DNA of 33,225 bases from Christensenella sp. UBA1214 (GCA_002309375.1 DBXK01000037.1:7941-41165); one strand, 5' to 3'. Shown: positions 7,245 through 14,745, numbered from the stretch's first letter. Numbers and translations: made by a program. The notes: generated from the letters alone by a model not told the origin.

Positions 7245-8579
7245 TCAGCTGTTCTCTGTCACGAACATTACCGTTAGTTCGGGTTTTTCGTTCGTCATGC
7301 GGCAGCGTATCAGGCAGTTCGATCCGCCCCGTTTGCCGTTCGAATTCAGCAGCATCGAGCAATACAGCGTTTGAGTATCCCCCATCACCGCATAAAAAGA
7401 GCAGAACGATGCATTCGGCGCAAGCGAACCGATAAAGCGCATATCCCATTCGTCCTGACAGACTGTTTCCCCGCTGAAATCCTTGATCAAAACCGGTATC
7501 GTTTGTCTTTCCCGGTCAAAATCATAAAGGATCACGCCGCCGTCAAGGACGTCCAAATTGCCGGTCCTTCCGTCGAAGTCAAATAACTTTTCGATCCCGC
7601 CGTCATTTACCGTGTAAACCGTTGTTTCGGTGTTTTCGCCATCCAAAGCAAATGCGATCTTCGGAACAATATATATGCGGTCCTCTGTTTCGACCCATAT
7701 CGAAGGCATTGGGCCGATCCTGCTGCCAACGACGTCTTCCGCCACGGTCTCCAGCACCTCTTCATCAATGTCCCAGCGATAAATACGAATATTAGTTCCG
7801 ATCCATGCTTGAGCATCAGCGTCCCCTCCGGTTTCGGAATGGAGCCCCCATGATGCGCATATATAGACGTATTTGCCGAAATAGAAGAGCGTCGGCATAA
7901 CGGTGCTGTAGCCTCTTCCCTCGCATATAAGCTTGAAATCTCCCGTTTCGATATCGAAACAGGAAACGCTCCAAAGCTGCTCCGGAACGCCGTCCGTCAC
8001 CGTTTCCGTGCAGTTCCATCCGTACAGCTTTCCTCTGTGGCAGTCGAGCCTTTGCGGGATATACGCCGGATCGCAGTGAAGCCAAAAGAGCCTTTCATGC
8101 TCTGTTCCGTCAGCATTCATCCTATAGATCGCTGCACGGTTTCCGCGCTCGTCCGGCGGCGCATCTCCTATATAATAAAGCTTTCCTTCATAAAGGTTGA
8201 CCGTGTTCGCCGCCGTCCCGTTTGTAAAGCCGCCGCACTCCGCATTATCCGCAGCTTTGTCATGGACGCATTCCGGTTTTCCGCAAAGCACTCCCGACTC
8301 TCCGGAGAGCTTGTCGCAGTAGTACTCATACCCGCTGTGAGTCGGATGGAAATAATAAGTCTCATCCGTTTCGATAAGGCTCACAAAGGTGCGCCCGAAA
8401 CGATTGTCGAAATCCGTTTCCGGATCATAGACCTCATGATAGGTCATTCCGGCTGAATAAGGCTTCTGAGTCGGCTGCGATGCCGACGCGCCGTGATCGG
8501 ACGCCGGCGTTTTCACGCAGGAAACGGAAGCAAAAAGAAGCAAAAGCAATACTTCTGCAAACAAAACGCCTTTCTTCAT
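7245..8579 (-). CDS. Secreted lipoprotein, probable beta-propeller
   Basis: I place the start at 8579 (MKKGVLFAEV), behind AGGAAGGA, and not at the in-frame ATG 30 bp further out. That gives 444 residues. The first 20 residues are a lipoprotein signal ending LFASVSC, with C21 as likely lipidation site, followed by a Ser/Ala/Gln linker. The body has repeated short blocks such as NLYEGKLYYIGD, IYRMNADGTE and YFGKYVYICA, the pattern of DUF5050-like or six-bladed propeller lipoproteins common in gut Clostridia. A cysteine motif, LCGKPECVHDKAADNAECGG, sits at the start of the propeller. It is monocistronic. Ligand and role are unknown. Confidence 0.75.
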   Translation of the reverse strand: MKKGVLFAEVLLLLLFASVSCVKTPASDHGASASQPTQKPYSAGMTYHEVYDPETDFDNRFGRTFVSLIETDETYYFHPTHSGYEYYCDKLSGESGVLCGKPECVHDKAADNAECGGFTNGTAANTVNLYEGKLYYIGDAPPDERGNRAAIYRMNADGTEHERLFWLHCDPAYIPQRLDCHRGKLYGWNCTETVTDGVPEQLWSVSCFDIETGDFKLICEGRGYSTVMPTLFYFGKYVYICASWGLHSETGGDADAQAWIGTNIRIYRWDIDEEVLETVAEDVVGSRIGPMPSIWVETEDRIYIVPKIAFALDGENTETTVYTVNDGGIEKLFDFDGRTGNLDVLDGGVILYDFDRERQTIPVLIKDFSGETVCQDEWDMRFIGSLAPNASFCSFYAVMGDTQTLYCSMLLNSNGKRGGSNCLIRCRMTNEKPELTVMFVTENS

Positions 8580-8708
8580 CCGATCCTTCCTTTCCGCAGC
8601 AGATATCATATCAAACCTTGCCGCAGTTACATTTTATCATTGGAATGTTCGGTTTTCAATGTATTTCTTTATATGCTTTCGCTTGATTTTTCCCGGTATT
8701 TCGCTTAT

Positions 8709-8714
8709 TATAAT
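8709..8714 (+). promoter_or_regulatory. TATAAT -10 element upstream of the acetyltransferase
   Basis: A perfect TATAAT lies 25 bp before the ATG at 8740. The best -35 candidate (TTGATT, 8683-8688) is 20 bp away, longer than usual, so only the -10 is convincing. Confidence 0.35.
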
Positions 8715-8739
8715 CAAAACGCAAATTAAAGAGGAAGCT

Positions 8740-9186
8740 ATGAACGGATACGAACTGCAGATCAAACGCTTTTCGGAGCTCACCGCAAAGGAGCTCTATG
8801 AGATCCTGCGCCTAAGGAGCGCGGTCTTCGTCGTGGAGCAGAACTGCGTCTATCAGGATCTCGACGGGCTCGACGAAGGCGCTGTGCAGCTCTTTCTCCG
8901 GCGTGCGGACGGCTCCTGCGCCGCCTGCGCCCGCGTGCATGAAAAGCCGGACGAGCCCGGCGTCTTCCGCATCGGGCGGATCGTTTCGGCCGAACGCGGC
9001 CGCGGGCTCGGGATGCGCATTCTGCTCGCCGCGGTCGAAGAATGCCGCCGCCTCGGAGCAAGGGAGATCTATATCGAAGCGCAGGAATATGCGATCGGCT
9101 TTTACGAAAAAGCGGGCTTTGCCGTCACATCCGGCGTCTTCCTCGAGGACGGCATACCGCACGTTGAGATGCGGCTCGGGCTTTGA
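8740..9186 (+). CDS. GNAT N-acetyltransferase, ElaA-like
   Basis: 148 residues from the ATG at 8740, chosen because AGAGGAAGC precedes it; the in-frame extension back to 8659 has no ribosome-binding site. The N-terminal segment LRSAVFVVEQNCVYQDLDGLD is characteristic of the ElaA group. The acetyl-CoA pyrophosphate loop is RGRGLGMR (86-93), and FYEKAGFAV is the usual last strand-helix unit of GNAT enzymes. The family transfers acetyl from acetyl-CoA to an amine; the acceptor for ElaA-type proteins is not known from sequence. It stands alone and ends at a terminator that overlaps the next gene's promoter. Confidence 0.9.
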   Translation: MNGYELQIKRFSELTAKELYEILRLRSAVFVVEQNCVYQDLDGLDEGAVQLFLRRADGSCAACARVHEKPDEPGVFRIGRIVSAERGRGLGMRILLAAVEECRRLGAREIYIEAQEYAIGFYEKAGFAVTSGVFLEDGIPHVEMRLGL

Positions 9187-9204
9187 TTTTTCTTTTCAGC
9201 GCAT

Positions 9205-9234
9205 AAAAACCCGTTGACACTCCAACGGGTTTTT
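9205..9234 (+). terminator. Intrinsic terminator of the acetyltransferase gene
   Basis: AAAAACCCGTTG (9205-9216), a 6-nt loop, then CAACGGGTTTTT (9223-9234): a perfect 12-bp stem whose distal arm is also the T-run. It starts 18 bp after the stop codon. Confidence 0.9.
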
Positions 9235-9242
9235 GATATGAT
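9214..9242 (+). promoter_or_regulatory. Sigma-A promoter of the DUF362 gene, inside the terminator
   Basis: TTGACA (9214-9219), exactly 17 bp, TATGAT (9237-9242). The -35 box uses the last stem bases and loop of the upstream terminator hairpin, and the spacer contains its descending arm. The predicted start near 9249 leaves about 17 nt before the ATG, enough for AAAGGACGG. Confidence 0.8.
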
Positions 9243-9265
9243 CGAAGCGAAAGGACGGTGCTTAT

Positions 9266-10159
9266 ATGAAGCCGAAGGTTTATTTTTCAAGGGAACTGAC
9301 TCCGGAAAAGGTGGTCGAAATGTATCATGCGCTCGGCGTTGAGCTGCCGGGCAAGGTCGCCGTGAAGCTGCATTCCGGCGAAAAGGGCAATCAAAATTTC
9401 CTCACTCCTGAATTCTGGAAGCCGATGATCGACGAAGTTAACGGCACGGTCGTCGAGTGCAACACCGCCTACGGCAAGGCGTACGGCGGCGTTCGCGACT
9501 ATACCGAGGAGCATCTCGCTTTGATCGAGGAGCACGGCTGGAGCAAGGCCTTCACCGTGGACCTCATGGACGCAGAGGGTCCGGATCTCGTCTGGCCCGT
9601 CGAAAACGGCAAGGTTTTGAAGGAGAATCGGGTCGGCAAGAACATCGTCAACTATGATTCCATGCTCGTGCTCGCGCATTTCAAGGGTCATCCGATGGGC
9701 GGTTTCGGCGGCGCGCTGAAGCAGCTTTCGATCGGCTGCGCATCCCGCGAGGGCAAGGCGCTGATCCATTCCGGCGGCGTTTCCCCCGATAATATCGAAT
9801 GCTGGAAGCTCCACGCGGAGCAGGATCGCTTCCTCGAGGCGATGGCGGACGCGGCTTCGACAGTCGTTCGCCATTTCGAGGGCCGCATCGCGTTCATCAA
9901 CGTGATGAAGAACCTTTCCGTGGACTGCGACTGCTGCGAGGTCGCGGAGGATCCCTGCATGAAGGATATCGGCATCCTCGCCTCCCTCGACCCGGTCGCG
10001 ATCGACCGTGCGGCGCTCGATCTCGTTTATGCCGCGAAGGATGACCCCGGTCAGGCGCATTTCATCGAGCGCGTCGAATCCCGTCACGGCGCCCATACCG
10101 TCGAAGCGGCGGCGGAGCTCGGCTACGGCAGTTTGGAGTATGAGCTGATCGAGCTTTGA
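9266..10159 (+). CDS. DUF362 protein (COG2768-like) without ferredoxin insert
   Basis: 297 residues; ATG at 9266 behind AAAGGACGG. The signature HFKGHPMGGFGGALKQLSIG (139-158) and the distal SLDPVAIDRAALDLVY (240-255) identify the DUF362 family, often annotated as Fe-S center protein. Many members carry two ferredoxin-type CxxCxxCxxxCP motifs. Here only a compact group is present: C221, C223, C224 and C231 in SVDCDCCEVAEDPC. The function of the family is not established; binding of an Fe-S or other metal centre is inferred from the cysteines. Single-gene unit bounded by a promoter inside the upstream terminator and by a strong terminator downstream. Confidence 0.85.
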   Translation: MKPKVYFSRELTPEKVVEMYHALGVELPGKVAVKLHSGEKGNQNFLTPEFWKPMIDEVNGTVVECNTAYGKAYGGVRDYTEEHLALIEEHGWSKAFTVDLMDAEGPDLVWPVENGKVLKENRVGKNIVNYDSMLVLAHFKGHPMGGFGGALKQLSIGCASREGKALIHSGGVSPDNIECWKLHAEQDRFLEAMADAASTVVRHFEGRIAFINVMKNLSVDCDCCEVAEDPCMKDIGILASLDPVAIDRAALDLVYAAKDDPGQAHFIERVESRHGAHTVEAAAELGYGSLEYELIEL

Positions 10160-10180
10160 TCTGTCAATAAGATAAGGCAT

Positions 10181-10211
10181 AAAAAAGCGGAGCTTTTCGC
10201 TCCGCTTTTTT
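10181..10211. terminator. Bidirectional terminator between convergent genes
   Basis: AAAAAAGCGGAGC (10181-10193), loop TTTTC, GCTCCGCTTTTTT (10199-10211): a 13-bp perfect stem with A and T runs on both sides. It serves the DUF362 gene on plus and the TPM gene on minus. Confidence 0.93.
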
Positions 10212-10222
10212 ATTTGTGTTCA

Positions 10223-11047
10223 TTAGAATTTTCCGCTTACGCCGGAACCGCTGTGGCCGGAAGAGGAGGTGAAGCCGTGGCTGTAGCTCCCGCCGCCGGA
10301 ACGGCCCTCGTCCCTCGGGATCGCCGTTCTTATGACGTTCGAATAGAGATACATTTCATTCGCCGCCATAACGTTCAGGCTGCCGCGCTTGACGTAATCC
10401 GTAGCGGTTGCCTTCTGATGCACGGTTTTCAGCTTGCTCTTCATGCTTCCGGTCCCGATCGCGCCTGTTGCCGCGCCGACGCCGGCTGCCGCAACTCCCG
10501 CGACGCCGAGCATGCCTCCGACGTCCTTCGGCTCTTCGGGCTTTTTATAAGGTTCGCCGCTTTCATATGCCGTCATGAATTCATCGCAGTTGTCTGCAAA
10601 CTTCATGCAGGCTTCATAATAGTTGTTGTCCCGCAGCTCATCCACGACAACGTCCTCGAGGAGGTCATATGCGTCGTCGGTCATCGCGTATTCGCACATC
10701 CCGCTGGAGGCGCAGAATGCATAATCGCGATCACGGGTGATCAGCATGATCAAGCCGTTCGAAGAATACCTGCCGACATCGAAGAAATGGTCGAGAGCAT
10801 AGTCCCTCGCTTCCCGCATTCCGATGCTGTCGCAGGTGAAAACAACAACGTCGCAGCCGTGTTTGCCGCTGACATCGTTAAGCTTCTTTTCGAGATTCTG
10901 CCTTTCGCTCTCCGTAAAGAAGCCCGCAGCATCCTCCACGCGGGAATCGCCGTTCGTTGCCATCGCAAGCATCGGCAGCGCCATAATAAGGGCGAAAAGC
11001 AATACGGCAACCAGGACAAGCGCCCGTTTTTTATTGAATATCTTCAT
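10223..11047 (-). CDS. TPM-domain membrane protein (YdjH-like)
   Basis: 274 residues, ATG at 11047 behind AAAGGAGG. A signal or anchor helix at about 8-29 precedes a TPM domain at about 35-165 (VEDAAGFFTESERQNLEKKL, GLIMLITRDRDYAF). A second hydrophobic glycine/alanine segment lies at about 176-198. The tail is Gly/Ser/His-rich and ends SGHSGSGVSGKF, the usual end of such proteins. Third gene of the SPFH / zinc-ribbon / TPM set, 12 bp after the zinc-ribbon gene. In B. subtilis the equivalent trio YdjG-YdjH-YdjI works with PspA at the membrane. That role is transferred by gene order and domains, not shown here. Confidence 0.87.
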   Translation of the reverse strand: MKIFNKKRALVLVAVLLFALIMALPMLAMATNGDSRVEDAAGFFTESERQNLEKKLNDVSGKHGCDVVVFTCDSIGMREARDYALDHFFDVGRYSSNGLIMLITRDRDYAFCASSGMCEYAMTDDAYDLLEDVVVDELRDNNYYEACMKFADNCDEFMTAYESGEPYKKPEEPKDVGGMLGVAGVAAAGVGAATGAIGTGSMKSKLKTVHQKATATDYVKRGSLNVMAANEMYLYSNVIRTAIPRDEGRSGGGSYSHGFTSSSGHSGSGVSGKF

Positions 11048-11059
11048 GCTTTTCCTCCT

Positions 11060-12148
11060 TTACAGCAGCGCGATCAGGGCGCCGATGCCGAAAGTGATCG
11101 CCGCGCCGATCGCCGCAAGGAGCCAGAACCACTTGCGCTTCGCCTTGTTGTCGACCGGAAGGTCGCCGACGAATTTGCCGGTCTGGCCGTTCATCGCAAA
11201 GGTATACTGCTTGCCCTCCCAGGTGGTGTTCAGCAGCCAAACCGGATAGAGCGCATATTTCGTCGTCGCGTTCGTGAGGCGGATGCTGCTCGCCTCCGGG
11301 ACCACGCTCGCATAGCCGGTGACGGTCGAAGCGAACGCCTGCTCGGTGCTCTGCTTGATGCGCTGATTCGCACGCTCGATGCTGTCCTCCGCAGTGACGT
11401 CGTATTTATCTGCGAGGTAACCCGCAAGATAGGCCGTTTGGAAATCCACCGCCTCCGAAATATCGAAGGGCTCGATCGATTCCATCAGGTCATCCGCCAT
11501 CTTGACGGAGCCGTCGACGGGCACCGCCGCAAAGCCGAGGGAACCGGCCCTTGTGACGGAATAATAACTCGTTTCGGTGTATTGATAATCCCGGTCGCGC
11601 CAGGCGCGCACGCGGGTCGCCCTGTAGCGCATATCGGCGTCCGCATCCGCATCGAAGACCCAGAAGGGAACGTAGATGCCCTTGATCTCGTCGATATGGT
11701 TCTCGTCCTTGAAGACCTTCGGCAGCAGGCGCTTGCCCTCGAGGTGCTGCATGAAGCTATTCTTCGCCGCTTCCTTATCGAGCTTGAAGGGAATAACGAG
11801 ATCCGGCTTCAGCATTCCCGAGAAATTGCCTGCAATGACGACGGGGTTGCCGCAGAACGGGCAGGAGGTCGCCGCCATGTTCGCGTCGCCGACGATCTCG
11901 CCGCCGCAGGATTTGCAGACGTAAACACGCATCCCGTCGGTTTCGCCGGGCTGCCATTCGGTGCCGGCGCCGGCGGCATTCCAGTTCAGTTCGTCGGGCT
12001 TTTGGTTGTTGAGCTCCGCATCGTACGACTGCAGGGTTTCCATTTCGAACTCCGTGTCGCAGTACGGGCATTTCATTTTCTGCAGCGAGCTGTCGAAGGA
12101 GATCGCACCTCCGCAGCACGGGCATTTATATTCTATCAGTCCTGCCAA
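11060..12148 (-). CDS. Double zinc-ribbon membrane protein (YdjG-like)
   Basis: 362 residues. The start codon is TTG (12148-12146), supported by AAAGGAGGAG about 10 nt upstream; no in-frame ATG is better placed. Two TFIIB-type zinc ribbons are clear: C9/C12 with C27/C30, and C78/C81 with C96/C99. A soluble middle region contains IKGIYVPFWVFDADADADM and YPVWLLNTTW. One C-terminal transmembrane helix (about 337-362) follows basic KAKRKWFW, leaving a cytoplasmic body. Domain order and neighbours match YdjG of the B. subtilis membrane-stress operon. It probably bridges the SPFH and TPM partners at the membrane (inference). Confidence 0.85.
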   Translation of the reverse strand: MAGLIEYKCPCCGGAISFDSSLQKMKCPYCDTEFEMETLQSYDAELNNQKPDELNWNAAGAGTEWQPGETDGMRVYVCKSCGGEIVGDANMAATSCPFCGNPVVIAGNFSGMLKPDLVIPFKLDKEAAKNSFMQHLEGKRLLPKVFKDENHIDEIKGIYVPFWVFDADADADMRYRATRVRAWRDRDYQYTETSYYSVTRAGSLGFAAVPVDGSVKMADDLMESIEPFDISEAVDFQTAYLAGYLADKYDVTAEDSIERANQRIKQSTEQAFASTVTGYASVVPEASSIRLTNATTKYALYPVWLLNTTWEGKQYTFAMNGQTGKFVGDLPVDNKAKRKWFWLLAAIGAAITFGIGALIALL

Positions 12149-12168
12149 TGAACTTCACTCCTCCTTTG

Positions 12169-12231
12169 CCGCCCTTTTGGGGCGGTATTCAAGCGGCGGC
12201 AATGGCTGTTCGGTTTTTTCAGCCATTGCCG
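12169..12231 (-). repeat. Two hairpins in the 130-bp gap between SPFH and zinc-ribbon genes
   Basis: CGGCAATGGCTG (12197-12208) and CAGCCATTGCCG (12220-12231) form a perfect 12-bp stem with an 11-nt loop. A smaller one, CCGCCC (12169-12174) with GGGCGG (12180-12185), lies nearer the next gene's ribosome-binding site. Neither is followed by a proper T-run on the minus strand, so they probably stabilise or attenuate the message and do not end it. Confidence 0.6.
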
Positions 12232-12278
12232 TCCGCGTTTTCCCTTTCAGGGGGAGCCGCGAAGCCGCGGCCTTAAGT

Positions 12279-13571
12279 TTACTGCCTCTTATTGCCGCAG
12301 TTCGGGCAGAAATTGCCTTCGTTCACCGCGCCGCAGCTGCAGGTCCAGGTGGTCTTGACCTCCGGCTTCCTTGCGCCGCAGTTCGGGCAGAAGTTGCCGG
12401 TGTTGACGCTGCCGCATTCGCAGGTCCAGCTCGGCTTCTCCTCGGGCTTCTTCGCGCCGCAGTTCGGGCAGAAGTTGCCGTTCGCAACGGTTCCGCATTC
12501 GCAGGTCCAGCCGTTCGCGGGAGCGGGAGCCGGTGCCGGAGCAGGCGCCGGTGCAGGTGCGGGCTGCTGCTGACCCATCGCATAGAGGTTCGCAGCATTG
12601 CCGCCTGCGTTCATCGCCATGCCCATGCCCATGAAGCCGGCCATCGCGCCGCCGTCGTTGTTCGCCGCAGCGACCATGGCGTCCGCCTGAGCAGCGGTAA
12701 CGGTTGCCGCCGCGTAGGTGGGGTTCATCAGCATCGCCGCGCGCTGCGCCTTCTTGATCAGTTCCTGATCCTCCTCGGGGAGGGTGACGGAACCGAGAGC
12801 GACGGAAACGACCTGGATGCCGCGGAGCTCGCCCCACTTTTCGGAGAGGACGTCGTTCATCGCGTTCTCGAGGTCGGTGTTGTGGGTCACGATCTCATTG
12901 GGACGGAGCTCGAGCGCGGAGAGCTTGCCGAGGGCGGGCTGCAGAGCGCTGATGAACTCGGTCTTGAGCTGCTGATCGATCATGTCGCGGGTGTATTCCT
13001 TCGCAACGTTGCCGCAGACGTTCGTATAGAACAGCAGCGGGTTGGTCATCTTATAGGAATAAACGCCGGAGCAGCGGATCGAAACGTCGAGGTCGAGATT
13101 GATCTTCGAATCGACAACGCGGAAGGGAACGGGATTCGCCGTGCCGAACTTATTGTCGATGATCTCCTTGATGTTGAAATAATAGACCCTCTGGTCTTTG
13201 CCGGGATCGCCGCCGAAGGTGAAACGCTTGCCGATCTGCTTGAACAGATCGAGAATGCCCTTGCCGAGGCCGCCGTAGAAGATGCTGGGCTCGGAAGACT
13301 GGTCGTAGATGTATTCACCGGGAACCGCGCAGACCTCCGCGATCTTGCCGTCCTCGATGATCATCATGCACTGACCGTCCGCAACGTCGATCTTCGAACC
13401 GTTCGAAATGACGTTTTCATTGCCCTTGGTGTTGGAGGAACGCTTGGAGATGACCTTCGTTGCCTTCCTTACAAGAACGTTGGTTGGCATAGCTTCGCAG
13501 TAGAAGAACTCTTTCCACTGATCGGCCAGAACGCCGCCTGCGGCGCCGACTAATGCTGAAATAAGACCCAT
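12279..13571 (-). CDS. SPFH-domain protein with three C-terminal zinc ribbons (YdjI-like)
   Basis: 430 residues, ATG at 13571 behind GAAAGGAG. The SPFH (stomatin/flotillin-like) domain spans about 25-280, with VRKATKVISKRSSN near its start and LDVSIRCSGVYSYKM in the centre. A Met/Ala/Gly-rich stretch (about 300-335) leads to a Pro-Ala repeat (about 337-352). Three near-identical zinc ribbons of the form WTCxCGxVxxGNFCPNCG follow at about 355-372, 382-399 and 409-426. First gene of the YdjI-YdjG-YdjH-like set, under its own consensus promoter. In B. subtilis YdjI recruits PspA to membrane foci; no pspA is adjacent here, so the effector may be elsewhere or different. Confidence 0.9.
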   Translation of the reverse strand: MGLISALVGAAGGVLADQWKEFFYCEAMPTNVLVRKATKVISKRSSNTKGNENVISNGSKIDVADGQCMMIIEDGKIAEVCAVPGEYIYDQSSEPSIFYGGLGKGILDLFKQIGKRFTFGGDPGKDQRVYYFNIKEIIDNKFGTANPVPFRVVDSKINLDLDVSIRCSGVYSYKMTNPLLFYTNVCGNVAKEYTRDMIDQQLKTEFISALQPALGKLSALELRPNEIVTHNTDLENAMNDVLSEKWGELRGIQVVSVALGSVTLPEEDQELIKKAQRAAMLMNPTYAAATVTAAQADAMVAAANNDGGAMAGFMGMGMAMNAGGNAANLYAMGQQQPAPAPAPAPAPAPAPANGWTCECGTVANGNFCPNCGAKKPEEKPSWTCECGSVNTGNFCPNCGARKPEVKTTWTCSCGAVNEGNFCPNCGNKRQ

Positions 13572-13673
13572 TGTATAAATCTCCTTTCGAAATCCGGTGT
13601 CTTTTCTTCCCCGCCCGCCGGAAGCCCGAACGGAACGGAAACCATTGCAATATAGGAATGGTTATACACATTC

Positions 13674-13702
13674 ATTATAAAAAATATAGTTTGTATTGTC
13701 AA
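13674..13702 (-). promoter_or_regulatory. Consensus sigma-A promoter of the SPFH operon
   Basis: On minus: TTGACA (13702-13697), exactly 17 bp of AT-rich spacer, TATAAT (13679-13674). Both boxes are perfect. The predicted leader is about 95 nt, ending at the ribosome-binding site of the SPFH gene. Confidence 0.88.
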
Positions 13703-13710
13703 GTATTTGC

Positions 13711-13741
13711 GAAAAAAACAGAAGCGGCGCGGCGCCGCTTC
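13711..13741 (-). terminator. Terminator of noc
   Basis: GAAGCGGCG (13721-13729), loop CGG, CGCCGCTTC (13733-13741), followed on the minus strand by TG and a run of seven T. It starts 8 bp after the noc stop and just before the SPFH promoter. Confidence 0.88.
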
Positions 13742-13748
13742 CATGTTT

Positions 13749-14591
13749 TTATGCATCCTGTTTCTCCGTCTTAGGGTTCGTGATGCGGATCACGATATCC
13801 ACTCCGTCGGATCTGTCCCGCTGCTCTGTTTCGACGCCCACGCCGCCGGAGCGCAGCTGGTCGCAGGCCTTGTTGACGGTATTCATGAAAACGCGGTAAT
13901 CCTTCACGAGGCGGATCACGACCGGTCTCGGTTTTCCGCCGCGCGCGCCGCCCGAAAGCGTTTTTTCAACGAGGTTTTCCGTTTGCTGAACGCTGAGCCT
14001 GTCCCCCGCCGCCTTTTTGATGACGGCGAGCCGCTCTTCCGCATCGTCGAGCTTTAAAAGCGCCCGCGCGTGCCGCTCGCTGAGGCCGCCGGTTTGGATC
14101 AGCGTCCGCTCATCTTCGCCGAGTTTTAGGAGGCGCAGCTTGTTCGCGACGAAGCTCTGGCTCTTGCCGATGCGGCCCGAAAGCTCCTCCTGCGTGAGGC
14201 CGAATTCGCCGATCAGTTGGCGGTAGCACTCCGCTTCCTCGAAAAAGCCGAGATCCTCCCGCTGGAGGTTTTCGACCACGGCCATCAGCGCGCTGTCCGT
14301 GTCCTCCTTGCCCTTTTCGACGATGCAGAGGATCTTCGCACGCCCGAGCTTTTTGACCGCACGCAGCCGCCTTTCGCCGGAGATCAGCTCGTAAACGGGT
14401 CCGTTTCGGCGCACAACGATCGGCTGGATCAGGCCGACCTGCTCGATCGAGCGGGCGAGCTCCGCGATGCTCTCCTCGTCGAAGACCTTCCTCGGCTGCG
14501 CGGGATTCGGGAATACGGAATCCACCGGCAGCTCCTCGAGGCTTCGGCCGTCCTCCGTCCTTCTTTCCTTCAGAAAATCAAGCAGCGCCAT
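13749..14591 (-). CDS. noc: Noc-like nucleoid occlusion protein (ParB family)
   Basis: 280 residues, the size of Bacillus Noc. ATG at 14591 behind GAGGAGGAG. A short hydrophobic/basic start (MALLDFLKERR) resembles the membrane-targeting amphipathic helix of Noc. The CTP-binding ParB core has SGERRLRA (71-78) and ENLQRE (107-112), then a helix-turn-helix (about 132-157, LTQEELSGRIGKSQSFVANK). The C-terminal FMNTVNKACDQLRSGGVGVETE resembles the Noc end by memory of the B. subtilis protein. Noc spreads from its DNA sites and blocks division over the nucleoid. No parA/soj or rsmG is adjacent, and I saw no Noc or ParB palindrome in the window. Chromosomal ParB is the alternative. Confidence 0.8.
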   Translation of the reverse strand: MALLDFLKERRTEDGRSLEELPVDSVFPNPAQPRKVFDEESIAELARSIEQVGLIQPIVVRRNGPVYELISGERRLRAVKKLGRAKILCIVEKGKEDTDSALMAVVENLQREDLGFFEEAECYRQLIGEFGLTQEELSGRIGKSQSFVANKLRLLKLGEDERTLIQTGGLSERHARALLKLDDAEERLAVIKKAAGDRLSVQQTENLVEKTLSGGARGGKPRPVVIRLVKDYRVFMNTVNKACDQLRSGGVGVETEQRDRSDGVDIVIRITNPKTEKQDA

Positions 14592-14639
14592 CGCTCCTCC
14601 TCTCCCGCTTTTTCCCGGCGGCGTTTTTCTTCAAAGCAA

Positions 14640-14668
14640 AGTATACCAGCGGGATCAAAAACGCGCAA
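14640..14668 (-). promoter_or_regulatory. Promoter of noc (extended -10)
   Basis: On minus: TTGCGC (14668-14663), 17 bp, TATACT (14645-14640) preceded by TGG, an extended -10. It begins just 5 bp after the T-run of the upstream terminator. Confidence 0.65.
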
Positions 14669-14673
14669 CAGCG

Positions 14674-14693
14674 AAAAAAGGCGCTATTGCGCC
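14674..14693 (-). terminator. Terminator of the solute-binding-like gene
   Basis: On minus: GGCGC, loop AATA, GCGCC, then six T. It lies about 50 bp after the stop of the gene at 14746. The stem is short, but the A and T flanks extend it. Confidence 0.7.
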
Positions 14694-14745
14694 TCTTTTG
14701 TCCCTGCGGCATAAACCGCGGTTTTGTTCGTTTTTATGCGGAAGC

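Noticed and set aside
10214..12151. A 645-codon plus-strand frame opposite the TPM and zinc-ribbon genes
   Set aside because: It covers two genuine minus-strand genes and their gap, starts inside a terminator region and shows no recognisable domain.
12512..12580. Possible microsatellite in the SPFH gene
   Set aside because: The repeat encodes the in-frame Pro-Ala tether between the SPFH domain and the zinc ribbons, a normal linker, so it is described with the gene.
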